NCBI RefSeq assembly: GCF_001767395.1
Contig: NZ_CP017014.1
Span: forward strand, 1,488,001-1,552,000
Direction: 5' to 3'
Length of the DNA: 64,000 bases
DNA from: Rhodococcus sp. WMMA185
GTDB taxonomy: Bacteria > Actinomycetota > Actinomycetes > Mycobacteriales > Mycobacteriaceae
In this document: piece by piece, positions 49,100 through 58,961 of the stretch
Layout of the letters: each line of letters opens with the position of its first letter
Position numbering within the stretch: the first letter of the stretch is position 1
Made by a program: the position numbers and the translations under genes
The notes under the pieces: generated by a model
Seen by the model: the letters and a program-made list of their open reading frames with translations, nothing else
The model's database searches: none
Told to the model about the DNA's origin: nothing

Positions 49100-52078
49100 T
49101 CATTCATCCCTGTCTTCGATGTCGATGATGGCCGACTCCTCACGTTCGGAGTCGATGGTCGTGAACCGGACCGGACTTCCTTCGCGAGCAAGGCTGACGG
49201 CTGTGGCGGGAGCCACGAAGGTAAACGCCATGACGAGTTTGCCAGGATCTAGGTGACCGTCGGATCCGATATGTGTTCGCTGTGCAGATTCGATGAGGGG
49301 GTACAGGACGATGGCACCCCGGCGGTCATCGACGAGCCTCTCGGTCTCGACGTCTCCGGAGTCGGGCAAGGCTCCGGCTATTCGTAGCGGTACTGCACGG
49401 TGCTTCGGGTCGCGAACTGCGCCGAACAGTGGCCCACGACGCCGGTCGCGCGCGAACCATGAATACGAACGCCCCGTGCCTCCGAAGGTGATGAGACTGG
49501 TGAGCCTGGAGTTCCGTGGCGCGAAAACAACCCAATCGTTGACACCCGGCGAATCTCCTGTGCTGATTCGGCGCAGGTACTCGAGGTTGGGTGCAAACTG
49601 CGAAGGAGCGTGCCAGCGTAGATTCTCGGCGATCTCCAGGAACGCACTAGCGGTGAGACTGCCAATCTGGGCATCGAAGCGATGCGTGATTATGTTTCCG
49701 TCCTCGGAGAAGTTGTACGCATATGACGTCGTGTTCTCGGACATGGAATCCAGAACGGGTGTCCAGAGGCCGGTATTGTGTCGAAGATCCGCTTCCCTTA
49801 TCGGGTATGCCGTTGGCTCCTGCCATTTCCCGGGCGAACTCACCTCCACTAGACGCGCATTGAACATCTTGGTCGGACTTGTCGGCTTGAGCCACGGAAG
49901 GTGTTGTGAGACAAGGGGTGGGATTTGTGCCGGAAGAATCTGAGGCTGACCGTCGACCATGACGGAATACTGTTCCAGTTCGGAACGGAAGCTCTCTTCA
50001 TCGAGGCAGATCGCTTCGAATGCCTCGTAGAGGTCGATCTCCTTGCTGCCAACGGATTCCGAGCGACTGAGATAGAGTCGTACGAGATCTCGGTACCCTT
50101 CCCGAAATCCGAACCAACGCCCCATCTGCATCAGCGTGGATGCATTCCCGGCCCGGCGGCGGAAATACGTAACGGTCAGCCCGTCCACCGTGAAGCCACG
50201 GGAGAGCTTTTGGCCGCCGATAAGGATCTTCCAGATTGATCGTTTGTCAAAGTCAGCCTCGCCGGTTTCGAGATCCTTGTCTCCGTTGACGACGATGATC
50301 GGGCGGTCGTCGCCGCCAATGCGGATGTAAGCCGGTCCGACGAACCGCATGAGTTCGTCATACGACTTCGGAACGGCGTATCCGTCGGCCCGGACGGCAG
50401 ACACTGGTGCGACATCGGTATCGAACAATTTGCGGAGCCGCTCGTGCCCGCTCGGCCCAATGTAGCCGGAATTCCACCACATGCGAGTGACGCGCCCCAG
50501 AAGCTCCTTATGTGCTTCGGTCAGCATGGACTCGTGTATGAGCATGGTGTGGTGTTGGAAGAAGCGCTCGCCGAGCCCGCCCTTGTCTTCGCGGTAGAGC
50601 TTGATCGCTGCGGTGAGGACGAACATGTCCATCGCACGCTGTAAACAGCCGTCGTCTTCGTCACCATCGATCAGGATGTCGCGGACATGAGCCTTCTCGT
50701 TCGAGTTGGCAGGGTTTCTCTCTTCTTCCGGAACGACCGTATCGAGGTCGTGGAAGTCCGGGGCGCCCATGTATCCATCCGGGCGTGGAAGCGAGACGAT
50801 GAAATCCTTGGGGAAGATATCTTCGCTGTCACTGGGGTCGATGAATACGTTGGCGAACGGGGTTGCCGTGTACCCGACGTACTGCGCGCGCGGCAGCATG
50901 TTGAGCAAGTCGGAGATCTTCTGGTTGATCGCAGTTCGCTCGGCGTTCGGTTTCGCCAAGTCTGATGTGTTGACCGAAGCCTCGTCGGATTCGTCGTCGA
51001 TGATCAGGACCGGAATCTCGGACAGAGGAGTCTTGATCTTTTTCAGGTCTTTGACCAAGTTGGTCAGCACGGTCTTGTTCTTCTTGACGACCATCAGACG
51101 GGCTGATGAACGGTGAAGATTTTGTGAATCGTACAGGGGGAGTGCGGGTTCTCGCTTCTCGAATTCGAGCGCAACGATCCCTTGGCGCAGACTCTTATAG
51201 TCGTTGTCCCGGGTGGTCATTCGGACGATATCAAATGCTCCCAAGGTAGAAGGGAGACCGCCGAACTCGAGAAATTTCCCTTTACCCCATGCCGGATCAT
51301 CGGCGTAATCTGACTCGTCCTCATGTGCACCCCTGAGGATATTCTCTCGACCCACGAGTTCCATGTCGAGGCGGCGCTGGGTCTGCCCGCGCAATAGGTT
51401 GAGTGTGCCGCCGAGGACAATTACGAGGCGATACCCGGCGTCGACTGCTTTCGCGATGACGCCCGTGAAGTTGGCTGTCTTGCCGGATTGCACATAGCCG
51501 ACAACCAGGCCCTTCGACTGGTACGCGGTGGGACTGGAGGGGTCAGCCAGGCGTTCTACGACGCGGTCTGAGGCTATGTCGAGTCCGGCCACGGCGTGCT
51601 CCGGCCAGCCTTTGTTCGTGAGAAGTTGGCGGTAGGCAGGCCAGTACCAGGAGCGGCCCTGCTGCGACTGCGGTGTGTACCACGGGGTGAAGCCAGTACT
51701 TATCACTACCGGAGGCGTTGTCTTGTAGACGGGCAACACCGAGGTGAGAAGCTCGCCGGTAGCCGGTTCGAGCCCCAATAGCCGGTACACGTCCTGGCGC
51801 CGCTCGTCGGTGCGTGGATCGGAGGTGGACCAATCGGGCGCCTCCTCAAAATCCCAGCGCGTGAGCTGTTTACGCCACATCTCGACGAGCGGATCGGTCG
51901 TCGACGCAGCTTCGATGAACTGCTGGAAATCCTGCTCGGTGGCGTAGATTTCCGCGTCTGCGGGAAACTCTTCGGCCTGGTAAGAGAGTGCACGGACAAG
52001 CCGTTTCGGCCTGCTGCCGTTCATGTCCGACAGGGCAGCACTGTGGAGTTCAAGTCTCAGTGAGTCGGCGTTCGTCAT
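49100..52078 (-). CDS. Z1-domain endonuclease/ATPase-like defence protein
   Basis: 992 residues from ATG 52078, preceded by GAGGATC. It has the Z1 set of motifs: P-loop GYVQSGKT at 194-201, acidic VLIIDDESDEAS, VGYTATPFANVF, GGQKLSRGFTVDGLTVTYFRR and QMGRWFGFREGYRDLVRLY. These correspond to SF2-helicase-like motifs I, II, III and VI. Z1 proteins occur with MORC/MutL-type ATPases in restriction-like and MZA defence loci. It is followed upstream on the same strand, 73 bp away, by exactly such an ATPase. The last 250 residues are less conserved. Confidence 0.9.
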   Translation of the reverse strand: MTNADSLRLELHSAALSDMNGSRPKRLVRALSYQAEEFPADAEIYATEQDFQQFIEAASTTDPLVEMWRKQLTRWDFEEAPDWSTSDPRTDERRQDVYRLLGLEPATGELLTSVLPVYKTTPPVVISTGFTPWYTPQSQQGRSWYWPAYRQLLTNKGWPEHAVAGLDIASDRVVERLADPSSPTAYQSKGLVVGYVQSGKTANFTGVIAKAVDAGYRLVIVLGGTLNLLRGQTQRRLDMELVGRENILRGAHEDESDYADDPAWGKGKFLEFGGLPSTLGAFDIVRMTTRDNDYKSLRQGIVALEFEKREPALPLYDSQNLHRSSARLMVVKKNKTVLTNLVKDLKKIKTPLSEIPVLIIDDESDEASVNTSDLAKPNAERTAINQKISDLLNMLPRAQYVGYTATPFANVFIDPSDSEDIFPKDFIVSLPRPDGYMGAPDFHDLDTVVPEEERNPANSNEKAHVRDILIDGDEDDGCLQRAMDMFVLTAAIKLYREDKGGLGERFFQHHTMLIHESMLTEAHKELLGRVTRMWWNSGYIGPSGHERLRKLFDTDVAPVSAVRADGYAVPKSYDELMRFVGPAYIRIGGDDRPIIVVNGDKDLETGEADFDKRSIWKILIGGQKLSRGFTVDGLTVTYFRRRAGNASTLMQMGRWFGFREGYRDLVRLYLSRSESVGSKEIDLYEAFEAICLDEESFRSELEQYSVMVDGQPQILPAQIPPLVSQHLPWLKPTSPTKMFNARLVEVSSPGKWQEPTAYPIREADLRHNTGLWTPVLDSMSENTTSYAYNFSEDGNIITHRFDAQIGSLTASAFLEIAENLRWHAPSQFAPNLEYLRRISTGDSPGVNDWVVFAPRNSRLTSLITFGGTGRSYSWFARDRRRGPLFGAVRDPKHRAVPLRIAGALPDSGDVETERLVDDRRGAIVLYPLIESAQRTHIGSDGHLDPGKLVMAFTFVAPATAVSLAREGSPVRFTTIDSEREESAIIDIEDRDE

Positions 52079-52151
52079 CGAAGATCCTCTGTGGTGTGTA
52101 CAGCGAAAAGGTCGATTGGGTGAGGGATGGATTAGTCGGCGACTATCGCCG

Positions 52152-53684
52152 TCACCCGCTGTCAGCCATCCGATCGAGTTCTGCCCGGGCGGCGGAAACC
52201 AGCACTGCCTGCCACAGCTGCAGGTTGTCCTTTTCCCGCGGTCCGCTGTATTCCTTCTCGAAGATCTGATGGAGAAGTAGGTACATGAGCGACTTGACCA
52301 TCGGTGCATCGTTGAGCGTGCCAGCTCGGCCGCCCAGAATCGCCGCTCGATAGTACTGATTCAGATAGATCGTTCGATTCTCACGGTCCAGGTCGAAGAA
52401 GATGCTGTTGACGAGTGATTGCCATCGGATGGCGATCGGCTCTTCCCCTGGAAGGATCGGCAACTCTTCCTCTAGGGTTTCACGCACGGCGGCGTCGATA
52501 CCCTTTCCGGGAGCGATTACCGGCTTTCGAACCGTTCCCGAGGTCTTACGAGCCTCTCGGTACGTCGATTCTCCGTCGTTCAAGTACTGGGTGAAAAGTC
52601 GTCCGTTGTGGTCCCGCGCGTCCTCGAGTGCCGCCACGACCTCGGGCGACATCTCGACGCCTTCCTTCTTGACGCTCAGGCGGAACACGTCTCGCGAGTT
52701 GTCCGGTAGGTCGACAGCGATGCGAGCCAAGGCGAGGTGTTGGTCTGGTTGCCGAAAGTTGTTCCACCCACCCGCTTGGACGAGGCGGTTGTGACGATAG
52801 AAGTAGAAGCCCTGCCTTTCGATTACCGACCCGACTGCCTTGTACTCGTCGAGGTTAGATTTCGATGGCCAGATGTGGGCGTCGAATCCCACTGAACCGA
52901 TTGATGGCACTTCTGCAACAAATGCGCGTGGGTAGTCCGGGTGGCCGGACACTGGGTACGCGAAGGGATCCAGTGACACCACACCGAAATTCATGTACTC
53001 GATGCCGGTACGGACATCTTCGACTGCGATGGTGATATTGAAGTCGTCACGTGTGAGGAACCGATGGAAATAGAGACCGAGGTGGAAGCCGAGTTTGTTG
53101 ATGGTGCGATGCAGGTAACGGTCTGTCTGACCGCCTCCGCCGGTCTGGGGAAAGTTCTTTACGCCGTCCCATCGAATGACGGTGCCGGACCAGGTGATCG
53201 GACAGCCGGCATAGCGATCCATCAGCAACTGGGCATAGTTCGGTTCGACGATGTCGCACTGGAAATCAGCTGTCGCACGTTCCATCAGCCACCGGCGTCC
53301 CGCGGGCCGAGAGCGCTTGGTTTTGCTGACTACCGTTACCGCAGAGGCATGGCTCAGGGAAGCAGACTTCAACCCGGTACCGAACATGCCTAGGGCCTGG
53401 GCGTCATAGTTTCGCCGACCACCTACGGTCATGGCGATGTCCAGGTCTTCCTCGGTCATCCCGCCGCCGTCGTCAATGATGAGGAGGCTGACCAACTGGT
53501 CGCCATCCCGCAAGAAGTGGATGACGACATCCTTTGCGCCGGCATCGATCGAGTTGTCGACCAGATCCGCAATAGCGACTTCGAAGCCATAACCCTGACT
53601 ACTCAGCGCCTCCATGTATCGGGCGTCCGGTGGTAGGTGCTTTGTACCTGTCGTGGGAACTTCGAACTTCCAGTCGCCTGCCAT
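52152..53684 (-). CDS. GHKL (MORC/MutL/HSP90-type) ATPase
   Basis: 510 residues from ATG 53684. GHKL motifs: N-box DLVDNSIDAGA at 40-50, G1 box IDDGGGM at 70-76 and G2 box GMFGTGLKSAS at 99-109. The sequence after the ATPase domain has an S5-like part and a helical C-terminus (LMYLLLHQIFEKEYSGPREKDNLQLWQAV). The arrangement with a Z1 gene matches the prokaryotic MORC/MutL systems described in restriction neighbourhoods. No endonuclease domain is seen within it. Confidence 0.9.
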   Translation of the reverse strand: MAGDWKFEVPTTGTKHLPPDARYMEALSSQGYGFEVAIADLVDNSIDAGAKDVVIHFLRDGDQLVSLLIIDDGGGMTEEDLDIAMTVGGRRNYDAQALGMFGTGLKSASLSHASAVTVVSKTKRSRPAGRRWLMERATADFQCDIVEPNYAQLLMDRYAGCPITWSGTVIRWDGVKNFPQTGGGGQTDRYLHRTINKLGFHLGLYFHRFLTRDDFNITIAVEDVRTGIEYMNFGVVSLDPFAYPVSGHPDYPRAFVAEVPSIGSVGFDAHIWPSKSNLDEYKAVGSVIERQGFYFYRHNRLVQAGGWNNFRQPDQHLALARIAVDLPDNSRDVFRLSVKKEGVEMSPEVVAALEDARDHNGRLFTQYLNDGESTYREARKTSGTVRKPVIAPGKGIDAAVRETLEEELPILPGEEPIAIRWQSLVNSIFFDLDRENRTIYLNQYYRAAILGGRAGTLNDAPMVKSLMYLLLHQIFEKEYSGPREKDNLQLWQAVLVSAARAELDRMADSG

Positions 53685-53821
53685 ACCCGTCCTGAAACTC
53701 TGATGTGTTGAGTGAACCCGCAGACAATAGCGGAGCACCACGACATCGAGGCAATCTGCACTGCTCGGCCCCTAGGTTCCCTCTTGCTACCCTGTTCTCC
53801 GCGCTCCTCATGGCTGTCGGT

Positions 53822-53840
53822 GCCAGGATCGAGCCCTGGC
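53822..53840. other. Hairpin between the helicase and GHKL ATPase genes
   Basis: GCCAGG (53822-53827) pairs with CCTGGC (53835-53840) around a 7-base loop. The 286-bp gap (53685-53970) holds no other gene I can support; short open frames there have no family resemblance. Confidence 0.3.
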
Positions 53841-53970
53841 GGTAGGGTTGATCCGCTTCCGCCGTTCATGGACTCCGTTGCCCCAGTTCCATGCCGCGAC
53901 GGCCGCGATCCCGACCTGCTGCTTCGCGTGACTACGAGCGGGTTGTCCCGGCGATTCTCAACGTGATCGG

Positions 53971-56796
53971 CTAGCGACGTGAGTTTGCTCGCTTACTCGT
54001 TCGAGGGCCGTCGCACTTCCTGCAGGAAGACCAGACTCCGGTGCGAGGTCCGCCCGTGGCTTCTTCTCGGACGAGCAGGCGTCCGCAGGCACACGTTTCG
54101 GCGAAGTCGCCGCTGCCAGGTGAATGGGCAGTCTTCCGGCGTAGCAGTGCACGACGAACGGCTTGGGCGAGTCGGGAGTTTCCGGTGCGCAACGCCCTAC
54201 CCGGGTTCGCAGCGAGGAGGGGACTCGATGCTGTCCATAATCTGTCGCCGACAACCGCTGTCGACTCGCGGATCGGGCTACACGGCCGCAGACACACCGA
54301 CGAGTACCGCAGTGGGGCCAGGACGTCAGGTAGATCACCGCTTCGAGATGGCTGGTACCAGACCGACACCGGAACCTCGCCTGCCACGTCGGCGAGTGCG
54401 TCTACGACGGGACGTGCGGTCCTCGTGTCGAGGTCACTGGACCAGATGTCTATCGCGTCTCTCGCTGCCCCGATGTCGGAGATCAGCCTGTCCAGGCCCA
54501 GCTCCTGAGTGGTCGGCGAGCCGGGCAGGGTGACAACGTCTTTCCATGTCAAGAACTCCGCTTCGGCAAGCGAGGCCGTGGTGAACTTGCGGACGGCGTC
54601 GACGGTGGTTCGACTGCGGTGGATGCGGCCGAGATCGGCGACGAGGATCAGCTGATCGCGGGCGCGGCTGGCGGCCACGTTGATCAACCGGGCGCCATCA
54701 CTGCCCGAGTGTCCGCGCGCGAACCACTGGTGGAGCTTCATCCCACCACCAGCGGTGTCGACGGCGTCGAACAGGACCACGTTGGCCTCACCGCCTTGGA
54801 AGCGGTGCACCGTCGATGCCGCATGCCCGGCATTGGACGGGTCCAGCAGTGAGGCGAGTAGTGCGGCCTGGCTAGCGAAGGGGCTGATGAGGGCTGCAGT
54901 GACGTCTTCGCCGAGCGTCGTCATCAGGGCTGCGGTGAGCTGCGCGTGCATGGGGTTGTAGCGGGAGTGCAGCCCGTGCTTTCGCGCCGCCCTGGGGGAG
55001 AGCGCGGAGGTGTCGAGCACCACAATCGGCGCGTCGCTGAGTGCGGATGTGGCGCGGCGCCGTCGGAGCACCGATTCGGCGGTTGCGAGCCGCTGCTCTG
55101 GGTAGAAACCGTCACTGACGGACTCCGCAATCTTCAGGTGCATCCGATGTTGGACGTCGAGGACCGCAAGGTTGGGTAGCGGGCGCCCGGCTCGCACGGC
55201 CGCGTCGATTCCGGCGCTCTCGAACGAGCTGCGGCGCAGCCACAGCTTGGCATGTGGCTCCTCCGAGACGGAGACCGGTGGGAGCTGCCGGAAGTCGCCG
55301 GCGATGACGGTGTGTCCGCGGCCGAGGCCCGCGACGAGCATCGTCATCGCCGACGAGACCATGCTGGCCTCGTCGATGATGACGACGTCGAAGACCGCGT
55401 CGGCGAGTGTGTCGAGTACCGCCTGGTGGGTGGTGGCGGCAACGAGCCGGGCCTCACGACAGACCTTTCGGCGTACCTCGGCCAGGATCTCTCCGAGCCT
55501 CTTCGACATCTCACGGTTTCGCGCGATCTGGGCCTCGATGGCGCGCACTCGATTGTCGTCGGTGGGCGCATGTGTGTCCTTGGTGGTGGTGATTCGGCGG
55601 AGTTCCTGTCGTAGTTCACGGGTTTCGTTCTCCAGTTCGACACGCCGTGCGGCGACGGATTCGCCGCGCATGGCAGTGACCTCGTCCGTCAGCACGGGGA
55701 CCGGTCGTCCTGTGAGCGCGCTGGTTGCGGGCTCTCCAATCCGAACCACGTCGCCGACATGGAATCTATCGACGTGATTGAGGAAGCCGCCAAGCGCAAC
55801 GTCTACAGCTGCGTTTGTCGGGGCGGTGAGGAGCACGCGTTTTCCCATGGCCAGGAGTTCGCGGATCAGGACCGACAGGGTGGTGGTCTTGCCTGTGCCG
55901 GGTGGTCCCCACAGCCAGGTAAGGCCGTCGCCGAGACCCTGATACACCGCATAACGTTGGGCCCTGTTCAATTCGGGGAGCGAGGGCGGGTCGGAGGCAA
56001 GCGCGCCGGCTCCGCGTCCAGGCAATACAACGTCGAGTGCAGCTGTGGTGTCGAACTGGCCCACGTCAATGAGCAACCCTTTGAGTCGTTCTAGCTGGCG
56101 GCTGAGGAGCCATGACAGGTCGCACCGTAACGTCGCAGATTCGAGCTCTGGACAGCTGTTCGATACCGACAGGCTGATTTCGGTGCCGTAGACGGCCACG
56201 ACTTCTACCTCGTATTGGTCGAACCGGGTTATCAGCGTTGCAGTCTGGCCTTCTCTCGTCGGAGCGTCGCCTTGCATCTCGAATCGCATCACTTTGCGAG
56301 CCTCGGTCACGGCGATGGACGTACCCCGAGTCAACGCGACGTCGTGGGTAGACCTAGTTCTAGTCACCTCGTTGTGCTCCGACTTGAGGGCGTCTGCCAC
56401 CTTGGTAGCCACCGTCCGCCATTCGGGGTCGAGGGGGGCTGCCCACGCTTCGACTTGTACGTCGTTGAGATCGGCGGACGCGCGTAGTTGGGCGAGTTCA
56501 CGGTGCTCGCTGCGTCTCAGCGAATTCGATCCTTTTCGCGCTTCGTATACCCGCGCCGTGCTGCGGGCGGGCTCGGTGCTGGGCGGGGAAGATACCCACC
56601 CGGTGGGTATCCAGCTGGTTTGCGTCGAATCGAGAACAGCGAGGGCATGTTCGTGGCACGCGAAGTAGATGTCGGTGTCTTCGATTCTGCGCAAACCCGT
56701 TTGCTCCAGCCGGGCACGGAGGGCCGAACTCTCGATCGGTCCGTCCGAGAAGATCGATTTGAGGGCAGGGACGAGTCGGGACGGGTAGCGGCTCAT
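53971..56796 (-). CDS. SF1 (Upf1-like) helicase with degenerate PLD-like C-terminus
   Basis: 941 residues from ATG 56796. The N-terminal 280 residues are unfamiliar. Helicase motifs: I GPPGTGKT at 297-304, Ia LLTAPTNAAVD, II DEAS at 475-478, III GDFRQLPPV, IV VQHRMH, V STVHRFQGGEANVVLF and VI VAASRARDQLIL. A charged helical insert lies at about 380-445 between motifs Ia and II. After 740 a PLD-like fold seems present (AIDIWSSDLDTRTARPVVDAL ... STAVVGDRLWTASSPLLA), but the HxK pair is missing. The end is a zinc ribbon (CACGRL ... CRKC). Same strand as the GHKL and Z1 genes, so probably one defence unit. Confidence 0.88.
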   Translation of the reverse strand: MSRYPSRLVPALKSIFSDGPIESSALRARLEQTGLRRIEDTDIYFACHEHALAVLDSTQTSWIPTGWVSSPPSTEPARSTARVYEARKGSNSLRRSEHRELAQLRASADLNDVQVEAWAAPLDPEWRTVATKVADALKSEHNEVTRTRSTHDVALTRGTSIAVTEARKVMRFEMQGDAPTREGQTATLITRFDQYEVEVVAVYGTEISLSVSNSCPELESATLRCDLSWLLSRQLERLKGLLIDVGQFDTTAALDVVLPGRGAGALASDPPSLPELNRAQRYAVYQGLGDGLTWLWGPPGTGKTTTLSVLIRELLAMGKRVLLTAPTNAAVDVALGGFLNHVDRFHVGDVVRIGEPATSALTGRPVPVLTDEVTAMRGESVAARRVELENETRELRQELRRITTTKDTHAPTDDNRVRAIEAQIARNREMSKRLGEILAEVRRKVCREARLVAATTHQAVLDTLADAVFDVVIIDEASMVSSAMTMLVAGLGRGHTVIAGDFRQLPPVSVSEEPHAKLWLRRSSFESAGIDAAVRAGRPLPNLAVLDVQHRMHLKIAESVSDGFYPEQRLATAESVLRRRRATSALSDAPIVVLDTSALSPRAARKHGLHSRYNPMHAQLTAALMTTLGEDVTAALISPFASQAALLASLLDPSNAGHAASTVHRFQGGEANVVLFDAVDTAGGGMKLHQWFARGHSGSDGARLINVAASRARDQLILVADLGRIHRSRTTVDAVRKFTTASLAEAEFLTWKDVVTLPGSPTTQELGLDRLISDIGAARDAIDIWSSDLDTRTARPVVDALADVAGEVPVSVWYQPSRSGDLPDVLAPLRYSSVCLRPCSPIRESTAVVGDRLWTASSPLLAANPGRALRTGNSRLAQAVRRALLRRKTAHSPGSGDFAETCACGRLLVREEATGGPRTGVWSSCRKCDGPRTSKRANSRR

Positions 56797-57803
56797 GTGG
56801 TCAGCCTTTCGATGGGCATGGAGATTCCCGCTGGCGGCACCCCTGGGTGCTTACCAGACTGCGGCGACAGCCGCGTGACGATGTCTCGGATGGTGGCGGC
56901 GGTCTGCGCTGCATACCGTCATCGCCTCGATGGTCGGGTCCCCGATCGACCGGACATGATGTCGTGGCAATGAACGATGTATCAAGTTCCCGGCACGCGC
57001 GGCCGGAGGATGTCACACGGTTTGTGGCACTCGCACAGTCGGCACTCACCCCAGTCGCGGTGAAACGCACGGCGGTGCACAAACATTGGCAGGAGATGAT
57101 CTGGGCAGGGCCGGTGCCAGGTAGCGACGTGATGACCAGTCGATTGGGATCGCTGACTACAAGCCGGACGGCGGTGTGTTCCTGCGTTCCGGGGAAGCTG
57201 AGATGTTGGAGCGGAGATCCGAGGTTCTTCCAGACTAGGAGGGCGGACCTTCCAATCGGACCCACAATGAACCTGCCCTCGGCGTACCCGGAGCCTCGGC
57301 CCGCTCGGCAAGTTGAGGCTGCCGTGTTCCGGGTAGCGACGCCGATCATGGATGTGATCTCGAGCATGTTTCCGTCGATCGTGGAGTCGTGGAAGTCCGC
57401 TCGATGCGGCTGATCCGCCCTGCAACTCCTCGTGTTCCTTCGCCGCGCCCGTGCTCATGCCGCCGCTCGTCGATTAGTGTGGCCGAGCGACATCTCAAAC
57501 GTGGCGACGATCTCCTCGTCGCTGCGGCTCTCGGCTAACCCCGTCCGCCGGGCTTGAGTGCCAATTGCATCCAGGCGTTCCTCCGATTCCTGTTCGCCCT
57601 CATCGGGGCTGATGAGCCTGCGCGACATAGTGGACATCTAGGGGAACAGGTCAACTCTGACTAGTGGCCTCCGGACACGCCGGGGAGATGCACCACACTT
57701 CCGGTGGCGTCTGTCGGAGGCATCTGCAATGGTTACCGACTGTACAACGGCGCCGCGCGCCTCCATGGGGATAGAAAGCTAGGGCTATAGGATCAGTGCC
57801 GCC
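56797..57803. other. Gap of 1 kb between helicase and sspA, no assignable gene
   Basis: Several overlapping open frames exist on both strands. The best is on the minus strand (56801-57367): its first part, FIVGPIGRSALLVWKNLGSP and AVRLVVSDPNRLVITSL, reads like a real beta-rich protein, but its last 60 residues do not, so it may be a decayed gene. A 60-codon minus-strand frame at 57455-57637 (next entry) is also possible. It is the divergent promoter region for the helicase and the ssp operon. Confidence 0.5.
57455..57637 (-). CDS. Possible small acidic protein
   Basis: 60 residues, acidic in the middle (SPDEGEQESEERLDAIGTQARR, ESRSDEEIVATFEMSLG), with a composition more protein-like than the shadows around it. 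It has no clear ribosome site. Its stop overlaps the start of another minus-strand frame by ATGA (57455-57458). No family recognised. Confidence 0.3.
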   Translation of the reverse strand: MSTMSRRLISPDEGEQESEERLDAIGTQARRTGLAESRSDEEIVATFEMSLGHTNRRAAA

Positions 57804-58958
57804 ATGATTTACCTCGATTACAACGCATCAACGCCAGTTGACCCGCGGGTGGAGACGGCCATGGCCGAAGCTTCGTCGCAATTCGCCAATCCCTCGAGTG
57901 TTCAGCACAGGAGCGGTCAGGGTGCCGCTGAGGTGGTTGAAGAGGCGCGAAGTCATGTCGCAGACCTAGTCCGCAGGCCTGCACGGGACATCGTGCTGAC
58001 CAGTGGGGCTAGCGAAGCGGCTGCCCTTGGAATAATCGGCGCTGCACTGGGTGCGCAGTCGCGACCGAACATTGTGGTTGCAGCCACTGAGCACAAGGCC
58101 GTTCTCTCCGCTGCCGATGTGGCCGCCAAAGTTACCGGCGGGGAGGTAAGGTGCGCTCGCGTCGACCGGTCTGGGTTGGTAGATCTTTCACACCTCGAGG
58201 AGCTGATCGACGACACGGTCTCGCTTGTTGCCGTGATGGCCGCGAATAACGAAACCGGGGTCTTGGGGCCCTCGGCGATCGCATCAGAGCTGGCTCGACA
58301 TCATGGCGCACTCCTTTTCTCTGACGTAACCCAGCTTGCTGGTAAGGGCGACATGTCGGACGTCGTCAATTGCTCAGACCTGCTGGTGTGCAGCAGCCAC
58401 AAGGTTTATGGACCCAAGGGTGCCGGTGCGCTGGTCGCATCCCGACACATCCAGCGACGTCTAGTTCCTATCTTCTCCGGAGGTGGGCAAGAATTCGGCC
58501 TCAGAGGCGGGACGCAGAACACCCCGGCGCTAGCCGGATTCGGGCGAGCGGCTCAACTAGCTGCGAAAGAACAGCCCGCCGACACCCAAAGGCTGGCACG
58601 TCTTACAGACGAGTTGTCGACCGGACTGCGTTTACGGCTCAGTGATGTAGAAGTGAACGGGATTGAAGCCGAGCGGCTAACCAACACCTTGAGTCTGCGC
58701 TTTCGTTGTGCGGACGCTGAAGCAGTCATGACTTCGATGCCACGTATCGCGGTTTCGTCTGGCAGCGCGTGCCAATCCGCAACACCCAGCCAGTCCCATG
58801 TACTGCTCGCAATGGGTCTGACCCACCAGGCGGCCTCCGAGACCCTGAGGATCTCACTCGGACGCCCCACAACGCTCGACGAGATTGCACGCGCAATCGA
58901 TGAGATCGCATCAGCGGTGATGCGTGTCCGCGAGCTGACAACGCGATCGGAAGGCTGA
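57804..58958 (+). CDS. sspA: Cysteine desulfurase of the Ssp phosphorothioation system
   Basis: 384-residue NifS/DndA-type PLP enzyme. N-terminal YLDYNASTPVDPRV, PLP lysine at about 200 (SSHKVYGPKG), HKA motif (TEHKAVL) and the catalytic Cys323 in SSGSACQS. It takes sulfur from L-cysteine for DNA phosphorothioation. DndA and SspA are alike in sequence; the call SspA rests on the next genes, a DUF4007 protein and a large ATPase, instead of DndB/D/E. Three bases separate its stop from the next start. Confidence 0.92.
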   Translation: MIYLDYNASTPVDPRVETAMAEASSQFANPSSVQHRSGQGAAEVVEEARSHVADLVRRPARDIVLTSGASEAAALGIIGAALGAQSRPNIVVAATEHKAVLSAADVAAKVTGGEVRCARVDRSGLVDLSHLEELIDDTVSLVAVMAANNETGVLGPSAIASELARHHGALLFSDVTQLAGKGDMSDVVNCSDLLVCSSHKVYGPKGAGALVASRHIQRRLVPIFSGGGQEFGLRGGTQNTPALAGFGRAAQLAAKEQPADTQRLARLTDELSTGLRLRLSDVEVNGIEAERLTNTLSLRFRCADAEAVMTSMPRIAVSSGSACQSATPSQSHVLLAMGLTHQAASETLRISLGRPTTLDEIARAIDEIASAVMRVRELTTRSEG

Positions 58959-58961
58959 CCT

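Noticed and set aside
53800..53870. tRNA-like piece (stem with GGCTCGATCC loop on the minus strand)
   Set aside because: Only a T-arm-like hairpin; loop bases are wrong and no D-arm, anticodon arm or acceptor stem can be drawn.
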